Positions 1 through 7,109 of a stretch of 33,448 nucleotides of DNA are shown piece after piece. The stretch is from the NCBI GenBank assembly GCA_023391315.1, contig JAEWBD010000258.1, positions 1-33,448 of the forward strand. The letters are read 5' to 3'. Both the position numbers and the translations under genes were made by a program. Every line of letters starts with the position of its first letter. The first letter of the stretch is position 1. The notes beneath the pieces were generated by a model. It ran no database searches. It saw nothing but the letters and a program-made list of their open reading frames with translations, and was not told where the DNA came from. The DNA is from Bacteroidota bacterium. Its GTDB lineage: Bacteria; Bacteroidota; Bacteroidia; Chitinophagales; Chitinophagaceae.

Positions 1-164
1 ATGCGGGCCTGAGAAGAGTGGATGTATATGTAAAAGGCCCGGGTGCCGGCCGTGAAGGCGCCATTCGCGCTTTGGCAACAAGCGGCATTGAGGTTTCTAT
101 GATAAAAGACGTAACACCTTTACCGCACAACGGTTGCCGTCCTCCCAAGAAAAGAAGAGTTTAA
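1..164 (+). CDS. rpsK: 30S ribosomal protein S11, C-terminal part
   Basis: The reading frame enters at base 3 and ends at the TAA at 162-164. It encodes the last 53 residues of S11, including the conserved VKGPGAGREGAIRAL stretch, the IKDVTPLPHNGCRPPKKRR tail and a basic end. S11 sits on the platform of the 30S subunit and contacts the mRNA exit region. The 5' part lies outside the window. It is followed on the same strand by rpsD, rpoA and rplQ, the usual end of the ribosomal protein operon. Confidence 0.96.
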   Translation, partial: AGLRRVDVYVKGPGAGREGAIRALATSGIEVSMIKDVTPLPHNGCRPPKKRRV

Positions 165-321
165 ACCAATTACGATTTCTGATTTATAGATTTTAACCCA
201 GTTGAGTTTTTAAATCGTAAATCTAAATATTGCAAATCGTAAATTTCAATAACCGGGTGCAGCATTTATTTTAAGATTTTTAATGATGCTGCATCGTCAC
301 TAAAAAATCAAGTACATAACT
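165..321 (+). promoter_or_regulatory. rpsK-rpsD spacer with AAATCGTAAAT repeats and a possible leader hairpin
   Basis: This 157-bp spacer contains two direct copies of AAATCGTAAAT (212-222, 234-244) and a related inverted ATTACGATTT near 169-178. A third copy of the same word lies at 12723-12733. Just before rpsD, TGCAGCAT (258-265) can pair with ATGCTGCA (286-293) around a 20-base loop. S4 represses its own operon in several bacteria, so the hairpin could be a leader structure, but this is inference. The repeat words look like a dispersed intergenic family rather than a regulatory site. Confidence 0.35.
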
Positions 322-927
322 ATGGCACGTTACAACGGACCTAAAACAAAGATCAGCCGTATTTTCGGCGAGCCTATATTAGGCAATGGCAAATGGTTAA
401 ATAAAAACAGCAACCCTCCCGGCCAGCACGGCGCCAGCCGCAAACGCAAAACTTTAGGCGAATACGCTATTCAGCTTAAAGAAAAACAAAAAGCTAAATA
501 CACTTACGGCGTTTTAGAGCGCCAGTTTCGCAAAACATTTGATGAAGCTTCCCGTATTAAAGGCGTAACAGGTGAAAACCTTATTAAGCTGCTGGAAGCC
601 CGTTTGGATAATACAGTTTTCCGTTTGGGTATCGCCCCTTCAAGACCGGCAGCCCGACAGTTGGTTTCTCACAAACATGTTACCGTAAACGGCGCTATTG
701 TGAACATTCCTTCTTACCAGTTGAAACCGGGCGATAAAATTGCTTTAAAACCAAAAAGCAACGATAACAGCTCCATTACCAGCCAGGTGCGGGGCAAGAA
801 CCCTAAATTTAACTGGCTCGACTGGAATGAAACTGAAAAGCAAGGTGTTTTCATTACCTGGCCCGAAAGGGAAAGCGTTCCTGAAAACATTAAGGAACAA
901 CTGATAGTGGAATTGTACAGCAAATAA
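322..927 (+). CDS. rpsD: 30S ribosomal protein S4
   Basis: The 201-aa protein has the full S4 layout. The N-terminal domain starts MARYNGPKTKISRIFGE. The S4 RNA-binding domain lies around residues 90-155, with RLDNTVFRLGIAPSRPAARQ followed by VSHKHVTVNG. S4 is a primary 16S rRNA binder that nucleates 30S assembly. The N-terminal region lacks the four zinc-binding cysteines, so this is the C-minus form. ATG at 322 gives the canonical MARY start. It lies between rpsK and rpoA on the same strand, as in most bacteria. Confidence 0.98.
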   Translation: MARYNGPKTKISRIFGEPILGNGKWLNKNSNPPGQHGASRKRKTLGEYAIQLKEKQKAKYTYGVLERQFRKTFDEASRIKGVTGENLIKLLEARLDNTVFRLGIAPSRPAARQLVSHKHVTVNGAIVNIPSYQLKPGDKIALKPKSNDNSSITSQVRGKNPKFNWLDWNETEKQGVFITWPERESVPENIKEQLIVELYSK

Positions 928-961
928 GCTATCAGCCCTGACCTATAAGCTTTCAGCTTTG
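927..961. repeat. AGCTATCAG/AGCTTTCAGCT-type dispersed intergenic repeat
   Basis: Directly after the rpsD stop there is a run built on AGCTATCAG and AAGCTTTCAGCTTT. A related run built on AGCTGATAGCTGATAGCT follows rpoA at 2066-2100. Two such runs in consecutive spacers of one operon suggest a low-complexity repeat family in this genome. No function can be read from the sequence. Confidence 0.45.
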
Positions 962-979
962 CCGCTCAGGGTTCGGAAC

Positions 980-1028
980 GTACAAGGGAGTGACACAACC
1001 GGCGATGCCACAAGGCTCAAAAGCCGGT
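980..1028 (+). promoter_or_regulatory. Candidate 5'UTR element upstream of rpoA, shared with pepP
   Basis: Bases 980-1001 are a 22-bp sequence (starts GTACAAGGGAG, ends ACACAACCG) that recurs exactly, inverted, at 9676-9697 upstream of pepP. In both places the box reads in the direction of the downstream gene. Here ACCGGC (998-1003) can pair with GCCGGT (1023-1028). GCCGGT starts 43 bases after the box start here and 42 bases after it at pepP; the start codon then follows 44 and 48 bases later. The shared spacing suggests a cis-acting RNA or DNA element; function unknown. Confidence 0.5.
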
Positions 1029-1066
1029 AACATAAAAAATAAAAACAAAAAACAAAGGAATATAAA

Positions 1067-2065
1067 ATGGCCATTTTAAACTTCCAGAAACCGGATAAAA
1101 TTATATTACAGAAAGTAACTGATTTTGAAGGTTCTTTCGAATTTCGCCCGCTGGAGCAGGGTTACGGTTTAACCATCGGAAACGCTTTACGCAGGGTATT
1201 ATTAAGCAGCCTCGAGGGCTACGCCATCACCAGCATTAAAATTGAAGGTGTTGACCACGAGTTTGCTACTATTAAAGGTGTTACGGAAGATGTAACTGAA
1301 ATTATTCTTAACCTGAAGCAGGTTAGGTTTAAAAAAACAGTGGAACACGATGTAGCAAGCGAAAAAATTGTTTTAAGCGTAAAGAACAAAGCTGAATTTA
1401 CTGCCGGCATGCTGAACGATGGCCTGCAGAGCTTCCAGGTAATGAACCCTGACCTTGTGATTTGCATAATGGACCAGAGCGCAAAACTGGATGTGGAATT
1501 CACTATTTCAAAAGGCCGCGGTTATGTACCGGCTGAAGAAAACCGCGCAAAGGATCTTCCGCTTGGCTATATTCCAATCGATTCTATTCACACACCTATA
1601 AAGAATGTAAAATACGCCGTTGAAAACTACCGCGTAGAACAAAGAACAGACTATGAAAAACTGTTACTGGATGTTTCTACCGATGGCACCATTAACCCGG
1701 AAGAAGCTGTAAAGCAGGCTTCGCGTATTTTAATTCAGCATTTAATGATCATCACCGACGAAAACATCACCTTCGATAATAAAGAAGACCGTAAGGAAGA
1801 TGTGGTGGATGAGCAAATGCTGCAGTTACGCAAAGTGCTGAAAACGCCGCTGGAAGATTTAGACCTCTCCGTTCGCGCTTTCAACTGTTTAAAAGCTGCA
1901 AAAATCAACAGCTTAAGCGAACTGGTACAGTACGAACAGGAAGACCTGATGAAGTTCCGCAACTTCGGCCAGAAATCTTTAAGCGAAATAGAACAGGTGC
2001 TCGGCGAAAGAGGCCTGCACTTTGGAATGGATTTGTCTAAATTAGGTTTAGACGACATCAACTAA
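1067..2065 (+). CDS. rpoA: DNA-directed RNA polymerase subunit alpha
   Basis: The 332-aa protein shows both alpha domains. The N-terminal dimerisation and assembly domain covers about residues 10-235, with GYGLTIGNALRRVLLSSLEG near residues 32-51. The C-terminal helix-hairpin-helix domain covers about residues 255-325, with LSVRAFNCLKAAKI and FGQKSLSEIEQVL. It scaffolds core RNA polymerase, and the C-terminal domain contacts upstream DNA and activators. The spacer before it carries an AAAGGA, 7 bases from the ATG, which is Shine-Dalgarno-like. It belongs to the rpsK-rpsD-rpoA-rplQ run and is preceded by the 980-1028 element. Confidence 0.98.
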   Translation: MAILNFQKPDKIILQKVTDFEGSFEFRPLEQGYGLTIGNALRRVLLSSLEGYAITSIKIEGVDHEFATIKGVTEDVTEIILNLKQVRFKKTVEHDVASEKIVLSVKNKAEFTAGMLNDGLQSFQVMNPDLVICIMDQSAKLDVEFTISKGRGYVPAEENRAKDLPLGYIPIDSIHTPIKNVKYAVENYRVEQRTDYEKLLLDVSTDGTINPEEAVKQASRILIQHLMIITDENITFDNKEDRKEDVVDEQMLQLRKVLKTPLEDLDLSVRAFNCLKAAKINSLSELVQYEQEDLMKFRNFGQKSLSEIEQVLGERGLHFGMDLSKLGLDDIN

Positions 2066-2100
2066 GAGCTAATAGCTGTTGGCTGATAGCTGATAGCTTT
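2066..2100. repeat. AGCTGATAGCT-type dispersed intergenic repeat after rpoA
   Basis: The bases after the rpoA stop consist of AGCTAATAGCT, then GGCTGATAGCTGATAGCT. They resemble the run after rpsD (927-961). The imperfect palindromic words can form weak hairpins. Downstream, CCTGTA (2112-2117) and TACAGG (2132-2137) can also pair before rplQ. Confidence 0.4.
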
Positions 2101-2154
2101 TTCATAACAGCCCTGTAATTCCTTGACACGGTACAGGACTAAAATTCAAACGTC

Positions 2155-2736
2155 ATGCGTCACGGAGATAAAATTAAAAACTTAAGCCGCACAAAGGCAC
2201 ACAGGGATGCGTTGCTGGCCAACCTTGGCAGCCAGTTAATCGTTAACAAACGCATTGTAACCACATTGGCAAAAGCCAAATCTTTAAGGGTTTACGTGGA
2301 ACCGCTGATTACCAAAACACGCAAAGGTGAAAGCAAGGAGCAGATAATGCACCAGCACCGCGTAGTATTCAGCTATTTAAAAGATAAACATGCTGTAAAA
2401 GAATTATTTACAGTAATTGGCCCTAAAGTGGCAAGCCGCCCCGGTGGTTATACCCGCATTATTAAATTAGGCACCCGTTTGGGTGATAATGCCGAACTGG
2501 CCCTGATAGAACTGGTTGACTTTAACGAAGTTTACGGTAAAACAGCCGCTACTACTGCTGAAGCCGGCAAGAGAACACGCCGTGGCCGCGCTAAAAAATC
2601 TGCTGAGCCTAAAGCAGAAGCTGCTGCTGAAGCAAAAGCTGAAACACCTGCAGTAGAAGATGCAACAGTGGTAGAAGAAACGCCTGCCGCACCGGTAGAA
2701 GGCGAAGCAGATGTGCAGAAAGGCACTGAAGAATAA
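2155..2736 (+). CDS. rplQ: 50S ribosomal protein L17 with long acidic/alanine-rich tail
   Basis: Residues 1-120 are a standard L17: MRHGDKIKNLSRTKAHRDALL at the start, then KRIVTTLAKAKSLR, then SRPGGYTRIIKLGTRLGDNAELALIELV. L17 binds 23S rRNA near the exit tunnel. The protein is 193 aa, clearly longer than the roughly 120-130 aa of many bacteria. The extra region (from about residue 135) starts with a basic stretch, KRTRRGRAKKS, and continues as an Ala/Glu/Pro-rich low-complexity tail. Extended tails of this type are known in Bacteroidota L17. It is the last gene before a strong terminator. Confidence 0.97.
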   Translation: MRHGDKIKNLSRTKAHRDALLANLGSQLIVNKRIVTTLAKAKSLRVYVEPLITKTRKGESKEQIMHQHRVVFSYLKDKHAVKELFTVIGPKVASRPGGYTRIIKLGTRLGDNAELALIELVDFNEVYGKTAATTAEAGKRTRRGRAKKSAEPKAEAAAEAKAETPAVEDATVVEETPAAPVEGEADVQKGTEE

Positions 2737-2760
2737 TAAGTTTCTTACTTAATATATTTA

Positions 2761-2796
2761 ATAAAAAAGTGGTTGAGCAATCAACCACTTTTTTAT
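2761..2796. terminator. Rho-independent terminator after rplQ, probably bidirectional
   Basis: A perfect 16-bp stem (2761-2776 with 2781-2796) closes a GCAA tetraloop. The stem has an A-rich left edge and a T-rich right edge, so it can end transcription from rplQ on the plus strand and also stop read-through from the opposite strand. It lies 25 bases after the rplQ stop and fits the end of the ribosomal operon. Confidence 0.93.
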
Positions 2797-2995
2797 TTGT
2801 ATAAACCCCGATATATTTTCTTTTATAGCTTGAAAGAAGGATTTGCAGAGATTATTTGAGAAGATTAATCACTCAACTTTCCTGTTTTTCGGCATTGTTA
2901 CCGGGTTTTTTGTATCCTTTTATTCATTCCTTCAACCTTTTAAGCCTTCATTCATACCTTTATATTGAATAATTACACCCTAAAACCGGTAAAAC

Positions 2996-3116
2996 GTACC
3001 CTTTTTCCGACTTCTTCAATCCTTTTCCTGATAATTTCAATCCTTTTTCCGGTTATTTCAATCCTTTTATTGATTGTTTCAATCCTTTTTCTGGTAAAAT
3101 CCAATCCTTTTTAGGG
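2996..3116. repeat. 21-bp-period tandem repeat (CAATCCTTTT core)
   Basis: The core CAATCCTTTT occurs at 3017, 3038, 3059, 3080 and 3102, with spacings of 21, 21, 21 and 22. A degenerate sixth unit starts at 2996. The variable part between cores is mostly TCCGGTTATTT-like. The array sits in the 380-bp gap between the convergent rplQ and M1 peptidase genes and ends right at the peptidase stop codon. On the minus strand each unit reads AAAAGGATTGAA, and four units stay in one open frame coding a KRIE heptad. The rest of the gap (2797-2995) holds only T-rich sequence with CCTTCA/TTCATTC words and no gene that I can see. Confidence 0.85.
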
Positions 3117-4976
3117 CTAAGGCACCACAATCTTGTTGTTGATACGGTTTACATCGGCCATGCGCTGGGAAGGATCGATTTCAATGGATTTAATATCTGT
3201 AAGCGGCCGTGAAATAGTGAAACTGTATTCAGGATCAACCCACTTCCACTCTTCATGCACAATGGTTTTAACGGTATCTTCTGCGGGTTTGGCCCCAAAC
3301 GTTAAGTTCAGGGGCACATAATGCATTTCCCGGGTGCCATCTTTATAAGTTACCAGCACATCTGCCGGCATGGGCATTAAACCCAGGCGTTTTAAGGTGA
3401 TGCGGGCATTAGCGCCGTCCACATTTATATTGCCCAGGGCATAATCAATGGTCTTGGTGGTATAAACCCAGTATTCCTTATACCATTGCAGCTCAAGGCC
3501 GCTCACTTTTTCGGCAATGCGGATAAAATCGTTGGCATTCGGGTGCTTATATTTCCATTCTTTATAATATTCCAGCAAAATTTTATCGAGATTGTCTTCC
3601 CCCACTATATAACCCAATTGCGAAAGAAATATGGAGCCTTTTGAATAGGCCGCAACAGAATAGGCATAATTAGTATTGAAGTGATCGGCATGCGTGCTTA
3701 AGGGCTCTTCCTTCCCGCTTTTCACCAGCCTGAAATAAGAATTGTAAGAATTATTGAAAGCGAAGGCTGTATCTCCCTTAAGCCAGTTGCTGGTACGCTG
3801 TTCGGCGTAAGTGGTAAAGCCTTCATCCATCCAGGCGAATAAACTTTCGTTGGTGCCCATCAAACCCTGGTACCAGCTATGCATAAACTCGTGCATGGCC
3901 GTGCCAACGCTTGCACTTTTTATAAGCGTGGCCATGGGATACTCCATACCACCGTCGCCGCCCTGTATAAAAGTGTAATTTTTGTATGGATAAGCGCCGA
4001 ATGTTTTGGCAATATAGGGATAAGCCTTTTCAATGGTGTTGGCAACGGTTTCCCATGCCGGCTGCATGGAATCTACTTTTTTATACACGAAGTAAAACAA
4101 CGGCCCTTCCGGCATTTGTTTTTTAATCATGGTGTAAGCGGTGTCGGCGGCCCACACAAAATCGTGCACATTCTGCGCAGCAAATTTCCAGGTAAGGGTT
4201 TTGCCGGTTGGCGCTTTAATTTTTACATTATCCGCCTGGTAACCAAACCCCACTTCATTGGGATTTTGAACCGTGCCGGAGCCAGCCAGCATATAGTTTT
4301 TATCAATAGTGATGTTTACGTTATAATCGCCCCAAACGCCGTAAAATTCACGGGCTATATAAGGGTTTGCATTCCAGCCCTGGTAATCGTATTCCACCAT
4401 TTTAGGATACCACTGGCTCATGCTGTAGCGAATGCCTTCGGCATTATCCCTTCCGCTTCTTCTTATCTGCACCGGCACCTGGCAGTTAAAAGCAACCTCA
4501 AAGCTGTTTTTTGAATGAGGAAGCAAGGGCGTTTTTAACTGCACCTCCAGGATGGTTTCATGATAGATGAGTTTTTGCGCCACGCCGTTCAGCTTCACAT
4601 ATTCCGTGCTGTCGAAGCCAATTTCATCGGGTTGAAGTTTTTGAATGCGGTCGCGTACACGATCATCCCAGTCATATACAGGATTACCGTTGCGGTCGGT
4701 GCCCAGTTCAATTTTGCCCAGTTCGCGGCTGCGCACATCCATCATACTGTTTGGCTGAAAAGCATTCCAGTATAAATGAAAGAAAACGCGGTGCAGGGTA
4801 TCCGGCGAATTATTCCAGTAATCAATTTTTTCAATGCCGGAAAGCCCGTTGGTTTCCGCATTCATTTTAACGTCGATATTGTAAGCAATGCGTTGCTGCC
4901 AGCGGTCTGGCTGAGCATTGGCAGAAAGGCAGAAAACAATCAGTAGAAACGATAAGGTGGCTGCAATTTTATTCAT
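3117..4976 (-). CDS. Secreted M1-family zinc metallopeptidase
   Basis: The 619-aa protein, starting at MNKIAATLSF, has a clear signal peptide ending near residue 21 (ANAQ). The zinc-peptidase signature HEFMH lies at residues 362-366 and the third ligand Glu at 385 within DEGFTTYAE, the HEXXH-18-E arrangement of M1 aminopeptidases. GGMEYP upstream matches the M1 substrate-recognition GxMEN-like motif in modified form. It should act in the periplasm or outside the cell on peptides; the natural substrate is unknown. A longer start at 5012 would precede the signal peptide and is less likely. It faces rplQ across the repeat-bearing gap. Confidence 0.92.
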   Translation of the reverse strand: MNKIAATLSFLLIVFCLSANAQPDRWQQRIAYNIDVKMNAETNGLSGIEKIDYWNNSPDTLHRVFFHLYWNAFQPNSMMDVRSRELGKIELGTDRNGNPVYDWDDRVRDRIQKLQPDEIGFDSTEYVKLNGVAQKLIYHETILEVQLKTPLLPHSKNSFEVAFNCQVPVQIRRSGRDNAEGIRYSMSQWYPKMVEYDYQGWNANPYIAREFYGVWGDYNVNITIDKNYMLAGSGTVQNPNEVGFGYQADNVKIKAPTGKTLTWKFAAQNVHDFVWAADTAYTMIKKQMPEGPLFYFVYKKVDSMQPAWETVANTIEKAYPYIAKTFGAYPYKNYTFIQGGDGGMEYPMATLIKSASVGTAMHEFMHSWYQGLMGTNESLFAWMDEGFTTYAEQRTSNWLKGDTAFAFNNSYNSYFRLVKSGKEEPLSTHADHFNTNYAYSVAAYSKGSIFLSQLGYIVGEDNLDKILLEYYKEWKYKHPNANDFIRIAEKVSGLELQWYKEYWVYTTKTIDYALGNINVDGANARITLKRLGLMPMPADVLVTYKDGTREMHYVPLNLTFGAKPAEDTVKTIVHEEWKWVDPEYSFTISRPLTDIKSIEIDPSQRMADVNRINNKIVVP

Positions 4977-5050
4977 GCTGTAAAAAGTTATAAATACAAA
5001 AATGCCCGGCATTGCAATATCAGGTACAATTTACCAGGCACAAAAATTTT

Positions 5051-5491
5051 TTATAAAGTGATTGACTCTTTCAACAACCTGCCATTTACATCAAAATATA
5101 AATTCTTTTTTTGAATACCGGATTTTTGAACGTTGATGCGGTACCGCAATGGCTTGCCTAATTCCTGCACTTCAAAAGCAGCTTTCATTTCGCGGCCGGC
5201 ATATTTGCTTTTTGAAAAACCATCTTTTACTTCGCCGGGCAACTGGCTGAATTCCATTTCGCGCTCACTGCCCTGCCAGTCTCCTTTTGAAGAAAAGCTT
5301 GCCGTGATAATACACTTGTTCAATTTAAAATGCGCCACATAATTATGCAGCTTATCGTGCCATTCAACATGCGTGGCATGTGGGTAACGCGTAGCAAATG
5401 CATCTGTAACCGCAGCCGGAATTTTGCCAAGCTGCGCTTTAGCAAAAAAGGTTATTGAAAACAATAATAAAAAGAAAAATGTTCGTTTCAT
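5051..5491 (-). CDS. Secreted PepSY-like domain protein
   Basis: The 146-aa protein starts at MKRTFFFLLLFSITFFAKAQ, a typical signal peptide. The mature part contains two short alpha/beta units, each with a FxxxYPxAxxVEW-like or KGDWxGSExEM-like pattern. This resembles the PepSY-like (DUF2874/BLIP-like) periplasmic proteins common in Bacteroidota. Their function is not settled; inhibition or binding of peptidases has been suggested for PepSY domains, and an M1 peptidase gene lies just downstream. The start codon is 2 bases after the rsmI stop, so the two genes are probably co-transcribed. I chose the inner ATG because the longer frame would place 23 Cys-rich residues before the signal peptide. 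Confidence 0.75.
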   Translation of the reverse strand: MKRTFFFLLLFSITFFAKAQLGKIPAAVTDAFATRYPHATHVEWHDKLHNYVAHFKLNKCIITASFSSKGDWQGSEREMEFSQLPGEVKDGFSKSKYAGREMKAAFEVQELGKPLRYRINVQKSGIQKKNLYFDVNGRLLKESITL

Positions 5492-5493
5492 AA

Positions 5494-6159
5494 TCAAAGC
5501 ACACCTTGCACAACAATTACAATTTCGCCCTTTACATTTTTGTTGGAGTAATAGGTACAAACTTCGGATAAAGTTCCATGATAATTCTCTTCAAACATCT
5601 TTGTTAACTCTCTGCTAACACTACATTTTCTTTCTGCGCCAAAATAGTTAATGAAATCATTCAAGGTTTTAACAAGCCTTACAGGGCTTTCATAAAAAAC
5701 CATTGTTCTTTCTTCTGTTGCAAGCTGCGTAAGCAACGTATGTCTTCCTTTTTTTAGCGGAAGAAAACCTTCAAATGCAAAGCGGTTTATGGGCAGGCCG
5801 CTGTTTACCAGTGCCGGCACGAAAGCGGTTGCGCCGGGCAGGCATTCAACCTTAATATTATTTTTTAAACATTCGCGTACCAACAAAAATGCAGGATCTG
5901 AAATGCCGGGCGTGCCTGCATCGGTAATTACAGCCATGGTTTTACCCGCCTGTAATTGTTCAATTAAATGCTGCAGTATTTTATGTTCATTATGCTGATG
6001 GTAAGGCGACAAAGGCTTCTGGATTTGATAATGCTGCAGCAGTTTGGAAGAAGTGCGTGTGTCTTCACATAAGATAACATCCACTGCATTCAGCACCTCT
6101 ATGGCACGGAATGTTATATCTTTTAAATTACCGAGCGGTGTGGGAACGAGGTAAAGCAT
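5494..6159 (-). CDS. rsmI: 16S rRNA (cytidine1402-2'-O)-methyltransferase
   Basis: The 221-aa protein begins MLYLVPTPLGNLKDITFRA, the hallmark start of RsmI. It contains CEDTRTSSKLL and ITDAGTPGISDPAF, the two conserved tetrapyrrole-methylase-fold motifs of this family. It transfers a methyl group from SAM to the ribose of C1402 in the decoding centre of 16S rRNA. It is shorter than the E. coli enzyme (about 286 aa) because the C-terminal extension is missing, which is common in this phylum. It lies 5 bases after the mazF-like stop and 2 bases before the PepSY gene. Confidence 0.95.
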   Translation of the reverse strand: MLYLVPTPLGNLKDITFRAIEVLNAVDVILCEDTRTSSKLLQHYQIQKPLSPYHQHNEHKILQHLIEQLQAGKTMAVITDAGTPGISDPAFLLVRECLKNNIKVECLPGATAFVPALVNSGLPINRFAFEGFLPLKKGRHTLLTQLATEERTMVFYESPVRLVKTLNDFINYFGAERKCSVSRELTKMFEENYHGTLSEVCTYYSNKNVKGEIVIVVQGVL

Positions 6160-6164
6160 GCCGG

Positions 6165-6506
6165 TTAGTTTTGAAATAGGTTATGCAACATGCTTATAGC
6201 TTCTTTTAATTTATCATCCTTAACCTTACTGAATTTCTTAATGATCCGCGATTGTTCAATGGTAAATAAGTTATGACATTTTATTATAGAACTTTCCGGG
6301 AGGATTCCACTTTGCAGGTTATTATCATTCAGCTCAACTGAAAAATTGTCTTTATACAGATTACTTGTTATTACACACACAACTATATCTGGAAACCTGC
6401 CGTTATAGAGATTGTTTGAAACAACAACAAGGGCAGGTCTTCTTTTAGAAGCAGATAAATCTGAATAAGGGAACGGCACCAATACAATTTCACCTTGTTT
6501 ATACAT
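6165..6506 (-). CDS. MazF/PemK-type toxin endoribonuclease
   Basis: The 113-aa protein starting MYKQGEIVLVPFPYSDLS shows the PemK/MazF fold. The family markers are an N-terminal G-xI-xLVPFPYSD strand pair, the basic KRRPALVVV strand and a later IVVCVITSN strand. Such toxins cleave mRNA. I chose the ATG at 6506 because it overlaps the upstream antitoxin stop by 8 bases, a typical toxin-antitoxin arrangement; a longer frame to 6617 would add 37 residues without family similarity. The frame is intact. Confidence 0.88.
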   Translation of the reverse strand: MYKQGEIVLVPFPYSDLSASKRRPALVVVSNNLYNGRFPDIVVCVITSNLYKDNFSVELNDNNLQSGILPESSIIKCHNLFTIEQSRIIKKFSKVKDDKLKEAISMLHNLFQN

Positions 6507-6720
6507 TATCCCAGGCGCTTTTTTGTTCTGTATAATTTTGACCGATAACCGTATTAGCCAGGTCGCTTGTATTATCGCCCATATATAAACCATATTTCTC
6601 TTCATACAATAGCTCAACCAGCCTGTTTACTTTTTTAAGTAATGGCTGATCTCTCAATAATGCAATTTCTTCTTTCATTGCATTATACTCATCAACTGGT
6701 ATTTCTATGGTTTCCTTCAT
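6499..6720 (-). CDS. Putative antitoxin of the MazF-type module
   Basis: The 73-aa acidic protein has IEIPVDEYNAMKEEIALLRDQ near its N-terminus followed by a helical segment (KKVNRLVELLYEEKYGLYMG) and a polar, probably disordered C-terminal tail that could bind the toxin. It overlaps the toxin gene by 8 bases and precedes it in transcription order, as antitoxin genes usually do. I do not see a clear AbrB or ribbon-helix-helix motif, so the DNA-binding class is undetermined. Assignment as antitoxin rests mainly on context. Confidence 0.75.
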   Translation of the reverse strand: MKETIEIPVDEYNAMKEEIALLRDQPLLKKVNRLVELLYEEKYGLYMGDNTSDLANTVIGQNYTEQKSAWDNV

Positions 6721-6807
6721 GCACTAAAGTTATACAATTTACTCCACCCTCCTCCTGGTGGAAAGTATTAAAATACATTGGCAATATGACTCTCTTTAAA
6801 GCCGGGC

Positions 6808-7056
6808 TTAATTCACCATCTCTATCTCATAAAACTCCATTACAGGATTGGCGAGCAGCTTTTTGCAAGCTTCGTCAGCAGCAGCCTTGGCGGCCTCTTC
6901 AGAGTCAGCGTCAATTTGTAAAGTAATGTGCTTGCCTATGCGCACATCATTAATACCGTTTAAACCTAAATTCTTTAAACCTGCCTGCACGGCTTTTCCC
7001 TGTGGATCGAGCAGGTCTTTCAATAACATAACTTTTATCTGGACATTGTAAGTCAT
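6808..7056 (-). CDS. purS: Phosphoribosylformylglycinamidine synthase subunit PurS
   Basis: The 82-aa protein (start MTYNVQIKVMLLKDLLDPQG) matches PurS throughout: DPQGKAVQAGLKNLG, then VRIGKHITLQID, and a C-terminal CKKLLANPVMEFYEIE. PurS bridges PurQ and PurL in the three-subunit FGAM synthase, which makes formylglycinamidine ribonucleotide amidine in purine synthesis. The inner ATG is chosen because the extra 12 residues of the longer frame are not family-like. purQ and purL are not in the window, so purS stands alone here. Confidence 0.93.
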   Translation of the reverse strand: MTYNVQIKVMLLKDLLDPQGKAVQAGLKNLGLNGINDVRIGKHITLQIDADSEEAAKAAADEACKKLLANPVMEFYEIEMVN

Positions 7057-7109
7057 AACGAATATGGAGGTTTTATCGGTCAAACGCTTCAAAGCGCCAG
7101 GCCGGTATT

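Noticed and set aside
2973..3110. The KRIE minus-strand frame as a real gene
   Set aside because: No ATG start, an in-frame stop immediately upstream, and only about 45 codons; recorded as a repeat instead.
2996..3116. CRISPR array
   Set aside because: The period is 21 bases with no unique spacers of 30 bases or more between the repeats, and no cas genes are near.
3879..4514. A 211-codon plus-strand frame opposite the M1 peptidase
   Set aside because: It mirrors a strong, complete peptidase reading with HEXXH motif; codon pattern and composition are those of a shadow.
6165..6617. Longer start (150 aa) for the MazF-type toxin
   Set aside because: The extra 37 residues lie inside the antitoxin gene and have no family resemblance; the ATG at 6506 gives the usual overlap.
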